Source: Lachnospiraceae bacterium (GTDB lineage Bacteria > Bacillota > Clostridia > Lachnospirales > Lachnospiraceae). Taken from it: 64,000 nt of DNA. Positions within the stretch are counted from its first letter, which is position 1. Each line of letters begins with the position of its first letter. Below the pieces are notes generated by a model. That model ran no database searches. It saw only the letters and a program-made list of their open reading frames with translations, and was not told where the DNA came from. Below are positions 1 through 8,269 of the stretch, piece after piece. Location of the stretch: assembly GCA_910575255.1 (NCBI GenBank), contig CAJTEM010000002.1, positions 124,001 to 188,000 on the forward strand, given 5' to 3'. A program made the translations under genes and the position numbers.

Positions 1-129
1 GGTCAGAAGCCGGAACCCTCTCAGTTGTTACAAGATAGTTATTATTATATTACATAATTGTTAAATCGTCAAGTACTCCTCTCTAAGAGCTCACGGTAAA
101 CGCAAATTTTTCTGTTATCCTCGCCTCCC

Positions 130-424
130 TTATATTTTCAAATCCAGATTTGCACCAACCTGCGTCTTGTCTTTCACAGCGGTTTTGCCCGCATCTTCTT
201 CCTGAGCAGTTTCGATACTTGTTCGTTTATCTGTGTCATTCAGATAAATTGTTCCGTCTTTTCGCCCGGAGCTTGTCGCTCAACTTTAACGTACCGTCGT
301 TTCTGGTTTGCATTCTGCAGTGATATTTTCCGTTCTTGTCAATATAACTGTGCTGGTACACTATGGTCCAGCCGCTGGCTTTCGTTAAGCTTTCTGTTTT
401 GGGATCCTTCTGCATCTTTTCCAA
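130..424 (-). pseudogene. Degenerate small gene, probable frameshift
   Basis: A 62-codon reading frame runs from 424 to 236. From about position 280 a different frame stays open past its stop codon and continues to a TAA at 130-132, with a coherent polar sequence (DGTIYLNDTDKRTS and onward). I read this as one short gene broken by a frameshift, not two genes. No family is recognised. It lies 10 bases downstream of the truncated M56-like fragment and may be part of the same decayed locus. It could also be a short genuine ORF with chance continuation. Confidence 0.3.
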
Positions 425-434
425 AAGTTGGGGA

Positions 435-647
435 TTAACGGTCAGTGACCTGCCGCTTTTGGCTGATGAGCAGGAAGGATGGCCATAACAGCCCCCTTAG
501 GAATGTCCGTCTTGAAAAAAGCATCTTCCGGGCCAGCATCACCAGTCCGAGCAGCAAAAAGGAAAAAGCCGCACACCGCACAATCTGAGTAGTGTAATAT
601 GCCGCACAAAAATCCAGGAGTCTGCCAATCCTTGACCAGTCAGGCAT
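435..647 (-). pseudogene. Truncated BlaR1/M56-like membrane protein, N-terminal fragment
   Basis: About 70 residues, with one strong membrane helix followed by a basic R-T-F-L-R-G-L-L-W segment. This resembles the first transmembrane region of M56/BlaR1-type antirepressor membrane peptidases of Lachnospiraceae, which are normally several hundred residues long. Nothing of the HExxH peptidase domain follows, so this is an N-terminal stub. I prefer the ATG at 647, because an AGAGGGTGG ribosome-binding site sits just upstream. A GTG at 656 would overlap that site. The family call rests on resemblance of a short hydrophobic stretch and is uncertain. Confidence 0.35.
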
Positions 648-869
648 GGGATCCACCCTCTTTATCTGTGGATTCTGTCCCCCGCACCCTGCTTTTCTCT
701 TTCACACATTCCTCCCTTGACCTCTGCAGATGTCAGAGGCTCCCCGCACGCATCGCCATTCGTCCAATATGGAGCTTTCCTGCTTCATACTCTTTTCTTA
801 TCGGCTGTCTGTTAAACTCTGAGGACCGGCTGTCTGTGGACTGGAAGCTCATGCACCATGACACGATAA

Positions 870-930
870 AAGGCGGGGAAACCGGAAAGCGCACTGTCAA
901 ATCCTGTACGCTTTCCGGCTTCCCCGCCTT
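870..930 (-). terminator. Strong hairpin terminator downstream of the YkgJ-family gene
   Basis: Arms at 870-891 and 909-930 pair over 22 bases with a single G-T wobble. On the minus strand the hairpin is followed by TTTAT. It lies 34 bases beyond the stop codon of the gene ending at 964, as expected for an intrinsic terminator of the nagE-nagB-ykgJ direction. Confidence 0.8.
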
Positions 931-963
931 GATGCTCCTAATGGTTTCCCTGAAAACCAGATA

Positions 964-1614
964 TCACCCAAAACTTTGCACCCGCTCCTCAAACTGCTCA
1001 TAAAAATCCCGCCCGCTGTCAAAAGGCTGCAGATAAAACTCCTTCAGAATCTTCATGCATAAGGAACGCGCCAGTTCCCCGTCCGGTGCTCCGCTCACCT
1101 GCTCCTGCCGCTTTTTCAAAAAGCCATGCCACGCCAGCACAAACCCCTCATACCGATTAAACTCCGGCACCCCAATCCATTTGCGCACCTTGATTTTCCC
1201 CCGGTTCTTTCTGCGGCATTCCTGCACCTGCAAAAAATACCAAAACCCATCTTCCTCATAGAACCGTCCCAGAGGAAACATACGGCAAAACCCCGGGCGG
1301 AAGGCATGTACCAGGCAGCGTCCCTGACCGTCCAAAAAACCGCACCGCTCCTTCTCTCCCGCCATCTTTACATTCGGCAGAATCAGCCCGTCCACAACAT
1401 TCAGTTCCAACACCGAAGCCAAAAGCTGCTCAAAGGTCACCGAGAGTCCCTTTACCAATTGATGCACGTCATAGGGATCCAGAACCACTGAGGTTCCCAT
1501 CCCTTCACAGCAGGAAAAACATCCCTCGCAGCCGCCGCAATCTGCTTTCACCATGTCATTGGCACGATAGCGGCGGCCGTCAGAAATCTCTGCCAGGTCT
1601 ATATGCCGTATCAT
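964..1614 (-). CDS. YkgJ-family cysteine cluster protein (zinc/iron-chelating)
   Basis: A 216-residue cytoplasmic protein. The N-terminal cysteine motif has C26, C29, C32, C35 and C36 (CGGCEGCFSCC). A second cluster (CGFLDGQGRCLVHAFRP, then GFC) follows near residues 110-130. This is the arrangement of the YkgJ/UPF0153 family of predicted metal-cluster proteins, whose function is not established. The start is 5 bases from the nagB stop at 1620, so it is probably co-transcribed with nagB. A strong terminator follows. No membrane segments. Confidence 0.8.
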   Translation of the reverse strand: MIRHIDLAEISDGRRYRANDMVKADCGGCEGCFSCCEGMGTSVVLDPYDVHQLVKGLSVTFEQLLASVLELNVVDGLILPNVKMAGEKERCGFLDGQGRCLVHAFRPGFCRMFPLGRFYEEDGFWYFLQVQECRRKNRGKIKVRKWIGVPEFNRYEGFVLAWHGFLKKRQEQVSGAPDGELARSLCMKILKEFYLQPFDSGRDFYEQFEERVQSFG

Positions 1615-1619
1615 CCCGG

Positions 1620-2363
1620 TTATTTCCCCAACAGGCCCGTCAGCTTTGACATGGCAGCCTCATCCCCCACCAGTGTCACATCCGGATGGAACTGCAGGAT
1701 CGATGCCGGGATTTCCGGGGTCACCGGCCCGCAGAATGCCTTTGCCAACGCATCGGCCTTTGCCTCTCCGGACACGATAAGGAGGATCTTCTTTGCCTGC
1801 ATAATATTGCCGATGCCCATCGTATAGGCCTGCCGCGGAACATCCTCTTCCTTCTCAAAGAAACGCTTATTTGCCTCAATCGTGCTTGCCGTCAGGTCAA
1901 CGCAATGGGTCTCCTTCTCAAAAAACGAGGAAGGCTCGTTGAAGCCGATATGCCCATTGTTCCCCAGGCCAAGAAGCTGTAAATCCACCGGCCCTTCCCT
2001 GCGGATAATCTCGTTGTATTCCGCGCATGCCTTCCCGCTGTCCGGCTCCAGCCCGTTCGGCACAAACGTGCGGTTCTTGTCTATATTCACCTGGTTAAAA
2101 AGGTTTGTATCCATGAAATAACGGTAACTCTGGTCATTCTCCCCGGAAAGCCCTTTATATTCATCCAGATTCACTGAAGTTACCCTGGAAAAATCCAGTT
2201 CACCTGCCTGATATCTCCGAACCAGTTCCTGATATGCCCCCACCGGTGATGACCCGGTAGCCAGCCCCAGCACGCAATCCGGCTTCAGGATTACCTGTGC
2301 TGCAAGAATCCCCGCCGCCCGGCGGCTCATAGCCTCATAATCCTTTTCACAATAAATCTTCAT
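1620..2363 (-). CDS. nagB: Glucosamine-6-phosphate deaminase
   Basis: Converts glucosamine-6-phosphate to fructose-6-phosphate and ammonia, linking amino-sugar use to glycolysis. The 247-residue length matches the family. Visible motifs are the phosphate-binding LGLATGSSPVG near residue 32, NLDEYKGL near residue 65 and GLGNNGHIGFNEP near residue 132, the form found in Gram-positive enzymes. The ATG at 2363 has a GGAGATC ribosome-binding site. It follows the PTS transporter gene nagE with about 100 bases between, where a terminator and a nagB promoter overlap. Confidence 0.95.
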   Translation of the reverse strand: MKIYCEKDYEAMSRRAAGILAAQVILKPDCVLGLATGSSPVGAYQELVRRYQAGELDFSRVTSVNLDEYKGLSGENDQSYRYFMDTNLFNQVNIDKNRTFVPNGLEPDSGKACAEYNEIIRREGPVDLQLLGLGNNGHIGFNEPSSFFEKETHCVDLTASTIEANKRFFEKEEDVPRQAYTMGIGNIMQAKKILLIVSGEAKADALAKAFCGPVTPEIPASILQFHPDVTLVGDEAAMSKLTGLLGK

Positions 2364-2397
2364 TCCCTGATCTCCTTCCGTTTACTGTTTTCTTTAT

Positions 2398-2427
2398 ATT
2401 ATAAGGGAAAAATGGGGCGTCCGTCAA
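2398..2427 (-). promoter_or_regulatory. Predicted nagB promoter
   Basis: On the minus strand TTGACG (2427-2422) and TATAAT (2403-2398) are separated by 18 bases, 35 bases upstream of the nagB start. The -35 hexamer lies in the loop of the nagE terminator hairpin, so nagB can be expressed independently of nagE. Confidence 0.65.
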
Positions 2428-2437
2428 TGGCGCCCCA
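2413..2437 (-). terminator. Terminator after nagE
   Basis: TGGGGCG and CGCCCCA pair around an 11-base loop. On the minus strand a run ATTTTTC follows. It is located 27 bases downstream of the nagE stop. Confidence 0.65.
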
Positions 2438-2463
2438 CTTTCCTTTTTATCTTTTCATTCCCA

Positions 2464-3930
2464 TTATCTGCAAAGCTTCTTAAATTCATCCGCCACAAAC
2501 TGTACCTGCGGACCAATCACCACCTGCACGCTGGTCTTTCCGGGACGGATCACACCGGCTACCCCCGCTGACTTAATCTTCTTTTCATCCACCTTGGTAG
2601 TATCCACCACCTCCAGGCGCAGACGTGTGATACAGTTGTCAATGGAAGATAAATTCTCCTTGCCTCCAACGCCCTCCAGGATAATCTCCGCAATCTGGGT
2701 AAAGTTATCATTAGCCAGCGTTACCTTTAACTCATCCTCCTCATCATCCTCACGCCCAGGAGTTTTCAGATTCCAGGCTGTAATCGCAACGCGGAACACC
2801 ACATAGAATACGGCAAAAGCAGCAATTCCCAAAGGAATAATCAGCAATGTTTTCTGCGCTGCCGGCAATGACGCGGAAAACAGCAGGTCGGTGGCACCGG
2901 CTGAGAAGGAGAATCCTGCACGGAAGCCAAGCAAAACCGTAATCGTAGTGAAAACTCCGTACAGCAATGCATAAACCACATACAGAGCCGGAGCTAGGAA
3001 CATGAATCCAAACTCAAAAGGCTCTGTGACGCCGCAGATAAATGCACAGACAGCGGCCGAAGCCACCAGGCCTACTGCCACATCCCTTTTCTCAGGTTTG
3101 GCACAATGTACCATAGCCAGAGCTGCTCCCGGAATACCAAACATCATACAGGGGAAGAAGCCCGACATGTACATTCCCAGAGACCAGCTCACATCTGCCG
3201 AGGTCTCGCCGGCCCAGAAATGGCCCAGATCCCCCAGTCCGATGGTATCAAACCAGAAAACATTGTTCAGGGCATGATGCAAGCCGGTAGGAATCAGCAG
3301 ACGGTTCAGGAACGCATAGATACCGGCTCCCACTGCATCCATCCCGATAATCGCATTACCCACAGAAATCAGCACACCAAACACAATCGGCCAGATAAAC
3401 AGCAATACCACAGAGGCCAGAATCGAAACCACGCCTGCCACGATTGCCACACACCGCTTGCCGCTGAAAAATGACAGCCAGTTGGGCAGTTTCGTTCTCT
3501 TAAAACGGTTGTAGCAGGTGGAACCAATGATACCGGACAGAATTCCGATGAAAGGATTGGCAATCTTATCAAAGGCCAGAACCTTATTCGGATCCTCTGC
3601 GATTGCCGGCATCAGGGTGGTCACAAAGCCTGTGGACAGCAAGGTTGTTATCATCAGCCAGGAAGCCAGAGCCGCCAGACCGCCGGTTCCGTCATTGTCC
3701 TCTGCCATCCCGACACCAACACCGATTACAAACAGCAAGGCCATGTTGTCGATGAGCGCTCCGCCCGCCTTTACCAAAAACAACCCCAGCTTGGGAAGGA
3801 AGCCCACAATGTCGCCGCCCTGCATGGAAGCCGGGCAGAATAAATAGCCAAATCCCATCAGGATACCGCAAATGGGGAGACACGCCACGGGAAGCATCAA
3901 AGCTTTCCCAAGTTTCTGAAGATACTTCAT
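2464..3930 (-). CDS. nagE: PTS N-acetylglucosamine/glucose-type transporter, EIICB
   Basis: A 488-residue sugar phosphotransferase permease. A large IIC membrane domain (roughly residues 1-380, about ten hydrophobic segments) is followed by a IIB domain with the phosphocysteine motif NCITRLRL near residue 430. There is no IIA domain, so IIA must come from elsewhere. The preferred ATG at 3930 is preceded by GGAGAGGAGG. A further in-frame ATG at 3948 lies inside that ribosome-binding site and is unlikely. Adjacency to nagB supports N-acetylglucosamine or glucosamine as substrate, by inference. Confidence 0.88.
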   Translation of the reverse strand: MKYLQKLGKALMLPVACLPICGILMGFGYLFCPASMQGGDIVGFLPKLGLFLVKAGGALIDNMALLFVIGVGVGMAEDNDGTGGLAALASWLMITTLLSTGFVTTLMPAIAEDPNKVLAFDKIANPFIGILSGIIGSTCYNRFKRTKLPNWLSFFSGKRCVAIVAGVVSILASVVLLFIWPIVFGVLISVGNAIIGMDAVGAGIYAFLNRLLIPTGLHHALNNVFWFDTIGLGDLGHFWAGETSADVSWSLGMYMSGFFPCMMFGIPGAALAMVHCAKPEKRDVAVGLVASAAVCAFICGVTEPFEFGFMFLAPALYVVYALLYGVFTTITVLLGFRAGFSFSAGATDLLFSASLPAAQKTLLIIPLGIAAFAVFYVVFRVAITAWNLKTPGREDDEEDELKVTLANDNFTQIAEIILEGVGGKENLSSIDNCITRLRLEVVDTTKVDEKKIKSAGVAGVIRPGKTSVQVVIGPQVQFVADEFKKLCR

Positions 3931-3948
3931 ACATATCCTCCTCTCCAT

Positions 3949-4689
3949 AAATAAAAAATTTGGTAGTTTATTATAAAAATCTGCACTTCAACGCAGACTT
4001 TCATTCACCTGTCATATTTTTATACGTAATTAATTCACCATGTACCCTCTTGTTTTTCTGTTGATTGGTTTCCTCTCAAGTACATATACTTGCGCTTTCA
4101 GCTTTTGTACAACTTTACTATTTTTTTTGATGTGTCATCTATTATATCAGTCGTATTATACAATGTCAATATATTCTCTTTATATTTTGTTTATATTTTT
4201 TAATGTTTTTTATGTTTTATTTATTTTCGTTCATTTTTTGTTTATTTTTATTATTGGTTCCAGTCCATGTTAGACATATGTCACTGACACATAGCAGCCC
4301 TCGCGACATCTACTCTCCTTTCTTCCGGATTCCGGAAAAAAAGAGCAGGATACCTTTTTAGATTTCCTGCTGCATATCCTTTCTGTATTTTTTCAGAAGA
4401 TACAATTTCCCCTGTTTCTTTTTCCCCCGGGAACCGTTTTTTCCCTTCCATCCCCAGCTGTCTGAGAACCGCCTGATAGTAAGTGACAATCCGTCTCCTA
4501 TATTTCTTTTCCCGCTTCGTTTTTGCTCTGTGACAAAGACAGATCAAAGCCTGAAGCTTATCTTCTATCGAACCTTAACCGTTATGGACGATCTCTGCCT
4601 GTTTCATCACAGTCAGCGAAGATTTTTTCCTTAACACTTCACGAATCACATCTGATCGGATCCAGATGCAGATATCAAATTGCTCTCTT
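3949..4689. other. Intergenic region, AT-rich leader of nagE and unassigned sequence
   Basis: 4030-4270 is extremely T-rich on the plus strand with no convincing gene. It probably carries the nagE promoter and upstream region. A small hairpin (TCTGC/GCAGA) lies at about 3981-3999. An 88-codon minus-strand reading frame at 4281-4547 is basic and Arg/Lys-rich, with no recognised family and no clear ribosome-binding site. I do not call it a gene. Confidence 0.4.
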
Positions 4690-5922
4690 TTATTCATAAG
4701 ACAGCCGGATCCTCCCCTTCAGCTCCTCCCTAATATTCAGCTTCCAAAACCCCTCCCGGTTCTCCGTGTGGATGGGGATAATGGCCTCCCTGGGCGAAAC
4801 CCGGTTAATCACCTCTTCAATCACCCCTGCCGGGGCATGCCCGCTGGTGTGCATAGGAACAGCGTGATATCTGCGGACAAACTCATGAAGCTCTTTGTCA
4901 TATGCTTTCTGGGCCGGATTCACATATCCCTCCCACATGGAGTAGATTACAACAGGCTTTAGATCCGCAAACCGTCTAATCCATTTCTCATACCCCGGCT
5001 CCCCCTTAATCACGGTCACAAAGCCGTTCTTTCTCATCCACTCCTCCTGGGTCATCCCCACTCCCGGCAGAACGAAGTCAAACCGCACTTCATAGGCATA
5101 TTTAAAATCATAAAAAGGGGCTGCCCTCCCGGCTGTCTCGCGGAAAGTCTTAAGCTGGGAATACACATAAGAATTCCCGTACATTCCCATGCCGTAAAAG
5201 GTGCCCGCATGATAAAAAGAAGCCAGGGAGTCCAGATTGGTGGAAGAACAGATCAAAAATACATGTCGGTGGTCTTTAAACAATTCTTTCGCTTCTTTAT
5301 AAAGTTCGGCCTCGGAATAGGCCTTTTCCCCCGCCCTGCTCATCATGGTTCCTTCTGTAATCAGAATATCAACAGGACGTTTCCCATGGCGGACAATATA
5401 CTTCTCGATCACCCCAAACAATGCCTTCCCCCGATACCCGTGATTCCGATAATCTCCTGTATGGAGAATGGTCTTGTCCGGCGTCTCAATCAGAAACATA
5501 TAGGCGTCATAGGCCGAATGATCCACCAGATAGGGGGTCACCCGGATATCTCCCACTTCTATGGGACAATCCGCTTTCAGGCATCTCACTCTGTCCTCAT
5601 CCAGAAGCACTGCCAACTGTGCCTCTTTGTGCAGTGCCCGGTTGATATTGATCAGCACCTGCCTTGAGACGCTGCCCATATAGAGGGGAATATGGGCGGG
5701 AATCTCCATAAATCTGCCCATATGATCCCCATGGTAATGGGTAAAAAATACGGCGTCCACCTTCTCCTCATCCCAGGAAAGTTCCGCCCTTATTTCCTTC
5801 TCCCCTTCCTGCCCAGGGAGATTTTCCCCAAAGTCAATACAGATTTTCGCCTGACTTGTGGAGACAAGGACCACACACCCGCCGATCTGGTCTCCCTTAA
5901 GCACCTTAACCTTTGTTCCCAT
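4690..5922 (-). CDS. Metallo-beta-lactamase-fold hydrolase, RNase J/beta-CASP-like
   Basis: A 410-residue cytoplasmic protein. The zinc motif HYHGDH is at residues 62-67. Further metal-binding features are VDHSAYDA near 145, HTGDYRNHG near 165 and a C-terminal HTSGHAP near 360 followed by PIHTEN. This layout resembles RNase J-like or beta-CASP MBL hydrolases, but the protein is shorter than RNase J (about 550 residues). The substrate is unknown. The ATG at 5922 follows AGGAGGTATGG. An earlier ATG at 5955 would place that site inside the gene. It is isolated between nagE and the unknown cluster. Confidence 0.8.
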   Translation of the reverse strand: MGTKVKVLKGDQIGGCVVLVSTSQAKICIDFGENLPGQEGEKEIRAELSWDEEKVDAVFFTHYHGDHMGRFMEIPAHIPLYMGSVSRQVLININRALHKEAQLAVLLDEDRVRCLKADCPIEVGDIRVTPYLVDHSAYDAYMFLIETPDKTILHTGDYRNHGYRGKALFGVIEKYIVRHGKRPVDILITEGTMMSRAGEKAYSEAELYKEAKELFKDHRHVFLICSSTNLDSLASFYHAGTFYGMGMYGNSYVYSQLKTFRETAGRAAPFYDFKYAYEVRFDFVLPGVGMTQEEWMRKNGFVTVIKGEPGYEKWIRRFADLKPVVIYSMWEGYVNPAQKAYDKELHEFVRRYHAVPMHTSGHAPAGVIEEVINRVSPREAIIPIHTENREGFWKLNIREELKGRIRLSYE

Positions 5923-6044
5923 CCATACCTCCTGTCTCCTGAAATGTGTTCCCATGCAAAAACCATTTTACAGCTTCAGACACAGTAAAACCCTGAACGC
6001 ACTTGCTGTCTGCAGGCTCCCTGTGAACGTAACCATAAAATTTC

Positions 6045-6617
6045 TCACCAGGTCCCGTCTACAAAATCATCATCAATTTCCTCCCTCAAAGGCCTGCACA
6101 CCAGGACAAAGCTGTCCTCATCCCAGGAAAAGCAATGGTCAACGGGGTCATAGAAAACCTGATACCCCATATTGCGCAGCATTTCAAAATCCCTCTGCCT
6201 CGTCCGCTCCGACAGGCCGGGAAACATCCGGTTGTAGGAATCCTTTGCCGTAAAATACTCCCTTACGTCCCCATCTGCCGCATTGTCCTTCTTTTCCCAC
6301 AGAGGGATATCCGCGTTCTCCAGCCCGGACATCAGTCTTCCCAAGCGGTTCAGCCTTTTTAAATGAGCCTTTTTGCAGGGCGCCGCCTTCTCATTGAATT
6401 CTGGTATCTCTGTAATAAAATACCCCTTCCCCTTTCTGGAATATTTCACACTGACCAGGCCTGCCTCCCTCAGATCCGCCAAATCACGCTGCAGAAGGCG
6501 CTTATTGTAGGGAAACACCTCACAGATATTGGAAAACTGGGCAATGGCATACCTGCATATCACTTCATAAAGCCGCAGCTGGCGTTCCAGCCGCGGCATT
6601 TTTTCCTTTTCCTTCAT
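6045..6617 (-). CDS. HTH-domain regulator-like protein
   Basis: 190 residues. Residues about 8-65 (LERQLRLYEVICRYAIAQFS, then LLQRDLADLREAGLVSVKY) form a winged-helix-like region of the DeoR/WYL regulator type. A second segment (MFPGLSERTRQRDFEMLRNMGY, about 125-145) looks like another HTH. No WYL core was recognised. The ATG at 6617 overlaps the stop of the upstream gene (ATGA), so the two are translationally coupled. An in-frame extension to 6785 lies inside the upstream gene and is rejected. Confidence 0.6.
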   Translation of the reverse strand: MKEKEKMPRLERQLRLYEVICRYAIAQFSNICEVFPYNKRLLQRDLADLREAGLVSVKYSRKGKGYFITEIPEFNEKAAPCKKAHLKRLNRLGRLMSGLENADIPLWEKKDNAADGDVREYFTAKDSYNRMFPGLSERTRQRDFEMLRNMGYQVFYDPVDHCFSWDEDSFVLVCRPLREEIDDDFVDGTW

Positions 6618-7222
6618 AAAAATTTCCTTCTGGCCCCCGATGCCATCTTTTTTATCTTTTTCCTGAACTGATCTATAGTTTCCTGATTCTCCCGGCGGAT
6701 ATCCAGAGAAAGGTATCTCTTCTCCATATTCTCCGGCAGTCTTCCTCTCACCTCCATAATTCCCATATCCCCGGCTTCTCTCCATACCATATAAGACCAG
6801 GTCTCCTCCACAACCTGAAAATCGCTGCCTGAGCGTGATACTTTAGACATACAAAGCGTCACAGCAAACCCATCCGTGCTGAATTGATCCAGGATCTCAA
6901 AGTTTGGCTCACATTTTTCTTCGTAATTCCATACCTGAATTCCTTCCTGTCCATCTCCCATCTGGCTTTCGATGCGTTTCAGTTCCTCCCAGGCTGCTTC
7001 CCTGCGTCTTAAGCATTCCGCTTTTATCTCCGGCTCTCCATTATGCTTTTCCTCCCTCCGGTCGTAATACCGAATCCTGCCCTCCAGCTTCTTCTTTTCC
7101 CCTTCCAGTCGCTCTTTCACACATTCCCCGAATCTCTCCCGAAAATACGTCTGAGCCTGCTCTTTGCTTCCTCTTTCACTTCCTGCCACTTCTCTCTTCA
7201 CTGCCAGACATAAATAGTTCAT
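6614..7222 (-). CDS. Conserved hypothetical protein with coiled-coil N-terminus
   Basis: 202 residues with no recognised family. Residues about 20-95 are rich in Glu, Lys and Arg (FRERFGECVKERLEGEKKKL and onward), suggesting a coiled coil. The remainder is a compact alpha/beta-looking segment (WNYEEKCEPNFEILDQFSTD and onward). It starts at ATG 7222 after GGGAGGTAATGA. It is coupled to the HTH gene downstream by a 4-base overlap. A promoter at 7304-7332 makes this pair a separate transcription unit from the 7.4-17.8 kb genes. Confidence 0.6.
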   Translation of the reverse strand: MNYLCLAVKREVAGSERGSKEQAQTYFRERFGECVKERLEGEKKKLEGRIRYYDRREEKHNGEPEIKAECLRRREAAWEELKRIESQMGDGQEGIQVWNYEEKCEPNFEILDQFSTDGFAVTLCMSKVSRSGSDFQVVEETWSYMVWREAGDMGIMEVRGRLPENMEKRYLSLDIRRENQETIDQFRKKIKKMASGARRKFL

Positions 7223-7303
7223 TCATTACCTCCCAGATAATAAAAATAACTTCTCGTTGTCAATGTGCGTCTTTGATAGTGGCAATATATCACATCCTAT
7301 CTA

Positions 7304-7332
7304 TATACAGCGTCAATAGTATGACGTGTCAA
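7304..7332 (-). promoter_or_regulatory. Predicted promoter of the 7222-6045 gene pair
   Basis: TTGACA (7332-7327) and TGTATA (7309-7304) are 17 bases apart. The -35 region TTGACACGTCATA is matched 12 of 13 by TTGATACGTCATA at 18658-18646, at the same distance upstream of the decayed gene at 18.5 kb. This suggests a shared control element. Confidence 0.6.
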
Positions 7333-7355
7333 ATACTCTCTCGTATTGATACCTC

Positions 7356-7393
7356 GTTACTGTTCACGGGGGCCCCGTGAACGTAACAGTAAC
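7356..7393. repeat. 38-bp palindrome with the ends of the MITE-like family
   Basis: Begins GTTACTGTTCAC and ends GTGAACGTAACAGTAAC around a GGGGGCCCC centre. The ends match the terminal repeats of the 339-bp element at 44961-45299. It lies between two genes of the same strand, 19 bases beyond the stop at 7412, so it could also serve as a terminator hairpin. Confidence 0.65.
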
Positions 7394-7411
7394 GATGCCT
7401 CCTCTGACCCC

Positions 7412-8254
7412 TTACCATGCCTCCCCTGTAAGTCCGGCCAGGATCAGCATCCTGTCCATAGCCTCAAGAATATCCTCCAAATGATAGGCATACTCTCTAT
7501 TGCGGCTCCACTCCTCCTCCACCAGTTCCCGCTGTCTCTCATCCATGTTTTCCAGACAATGCTTTCTGACAGATTCCTCTGCAAAGGCCGTCCCCGCCGC
7601 CAAAGTCTTGTAATCCAGTTCCCTCATGACATACCGGAGCCTTTCCGGCCCCACTCTTCCGAATATCCGGTTAAAAGCCGTCTTGACGGAACGTTCCTTT
7701 TCAAAGCTCTTCTTTGCCCGCTCTTCCCTTTCTGCCCGTTCCCTCTCCCCCTCTTTCTTTGTCCACTCATGACAATATCTGTCATAATCCTCCAGCCACT
7801 GCTCCGGAACCAGAACCCGGAACATAAGAAGAAATCTCTCCGGCTCCACTCCTTCCAATATGCTCTTTCCGCCTGACAGATAAATCATTGCCACATACCA
7901 CTCATAGCCGGAACACCCCTTTTCTTTTGCCTGCGCCAGAATTTCTTCCTCCGCCTCGTCCCAATCCGGGGCATCCACGATTCTGCGTATGATGTGAAAC
8001 AGCAGTTCCTTTAAGGGCATATCCCCTTTCGCCATGGAAACCGCCAGAGCAATATTTTCTCCATCCTCTCCCCGGCTTTCCTCCTCCCACATCTCTGTCA
8101 CCTCATCCAATGCCAAAAGCCCACTCTCTTTTGCCGCAAAGCTGCATAAGCACATAAACTGCATCGCCGCAAATATCTGCTCTCTGTGCCGCTCAAAAGC
8201 TTCCTTTGCGTATGGTAACGCTTTCCTTTTCAAAATCTCCAAAGCTTGTTCCAT
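7412..8254 (-). CDS. Unknown-cluster protein, MotA-loop/FliG-C-like (family Y)
   Basis: 280 residues, soluble and highly charged. The N-terminal segment (KEAFERHREQIFAAMQFMC) is shared with the neighbour ending at 8270. AKESGLLALDE near residue 42 resembles the GLLALE motif of the MotA cytoplasmic loop. Residues about 160-185 form a charged helix. The C-terminal part (LRYVMRELDYKTLAAG, then EESVRKHCLENMDERQREL) follows the spacing of a FliG C-terminal helical unit. There are no membrane helices. The family resemblance is my inference from motifs. The ATG at 8254 follows TAGGAGAAAAG. Confidence 0.6.
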   Translation of the reverse strand: MEQALEILKRKALPYAKEAFERHREQIFAAMQFMCLCSFAAKESGLLALDEVTEMWEEESRGEDGENIALAVSMAKGDMPLKELLFHIIRRIVDAPDWDEAEEEILAQAKEKGCSGYEWYVAMIYLSGGKSILEGVEPERFLLMFRVLVPEQWLEDYDRYCHEWTKKEGERERAEREERAKKSFEKERSVKTAFNRIFGRVGPERLRYVMRELDYKTLAAGTAFAEESVRKHCLENMDERQRELVEEEWSRNREYAYHLEDILEAMDRMLILAGLTGEAW

Positions 8255-8269
8255 TCTTTTCTCCTATAT

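Noticed and set aside
4040-4273. Hydrophobic 77-codon ORF upstream of nagE
   Set aside because: Produced by a poly-T-rich intergenic stretch (Phe, Leu, Tyr, Ile only). No ribosome-binding site.
4281-4547. 88-codon basic ORF upstream of nagE
   Set aside because: No start signal and no family. Noted within the intergenic entry instead.
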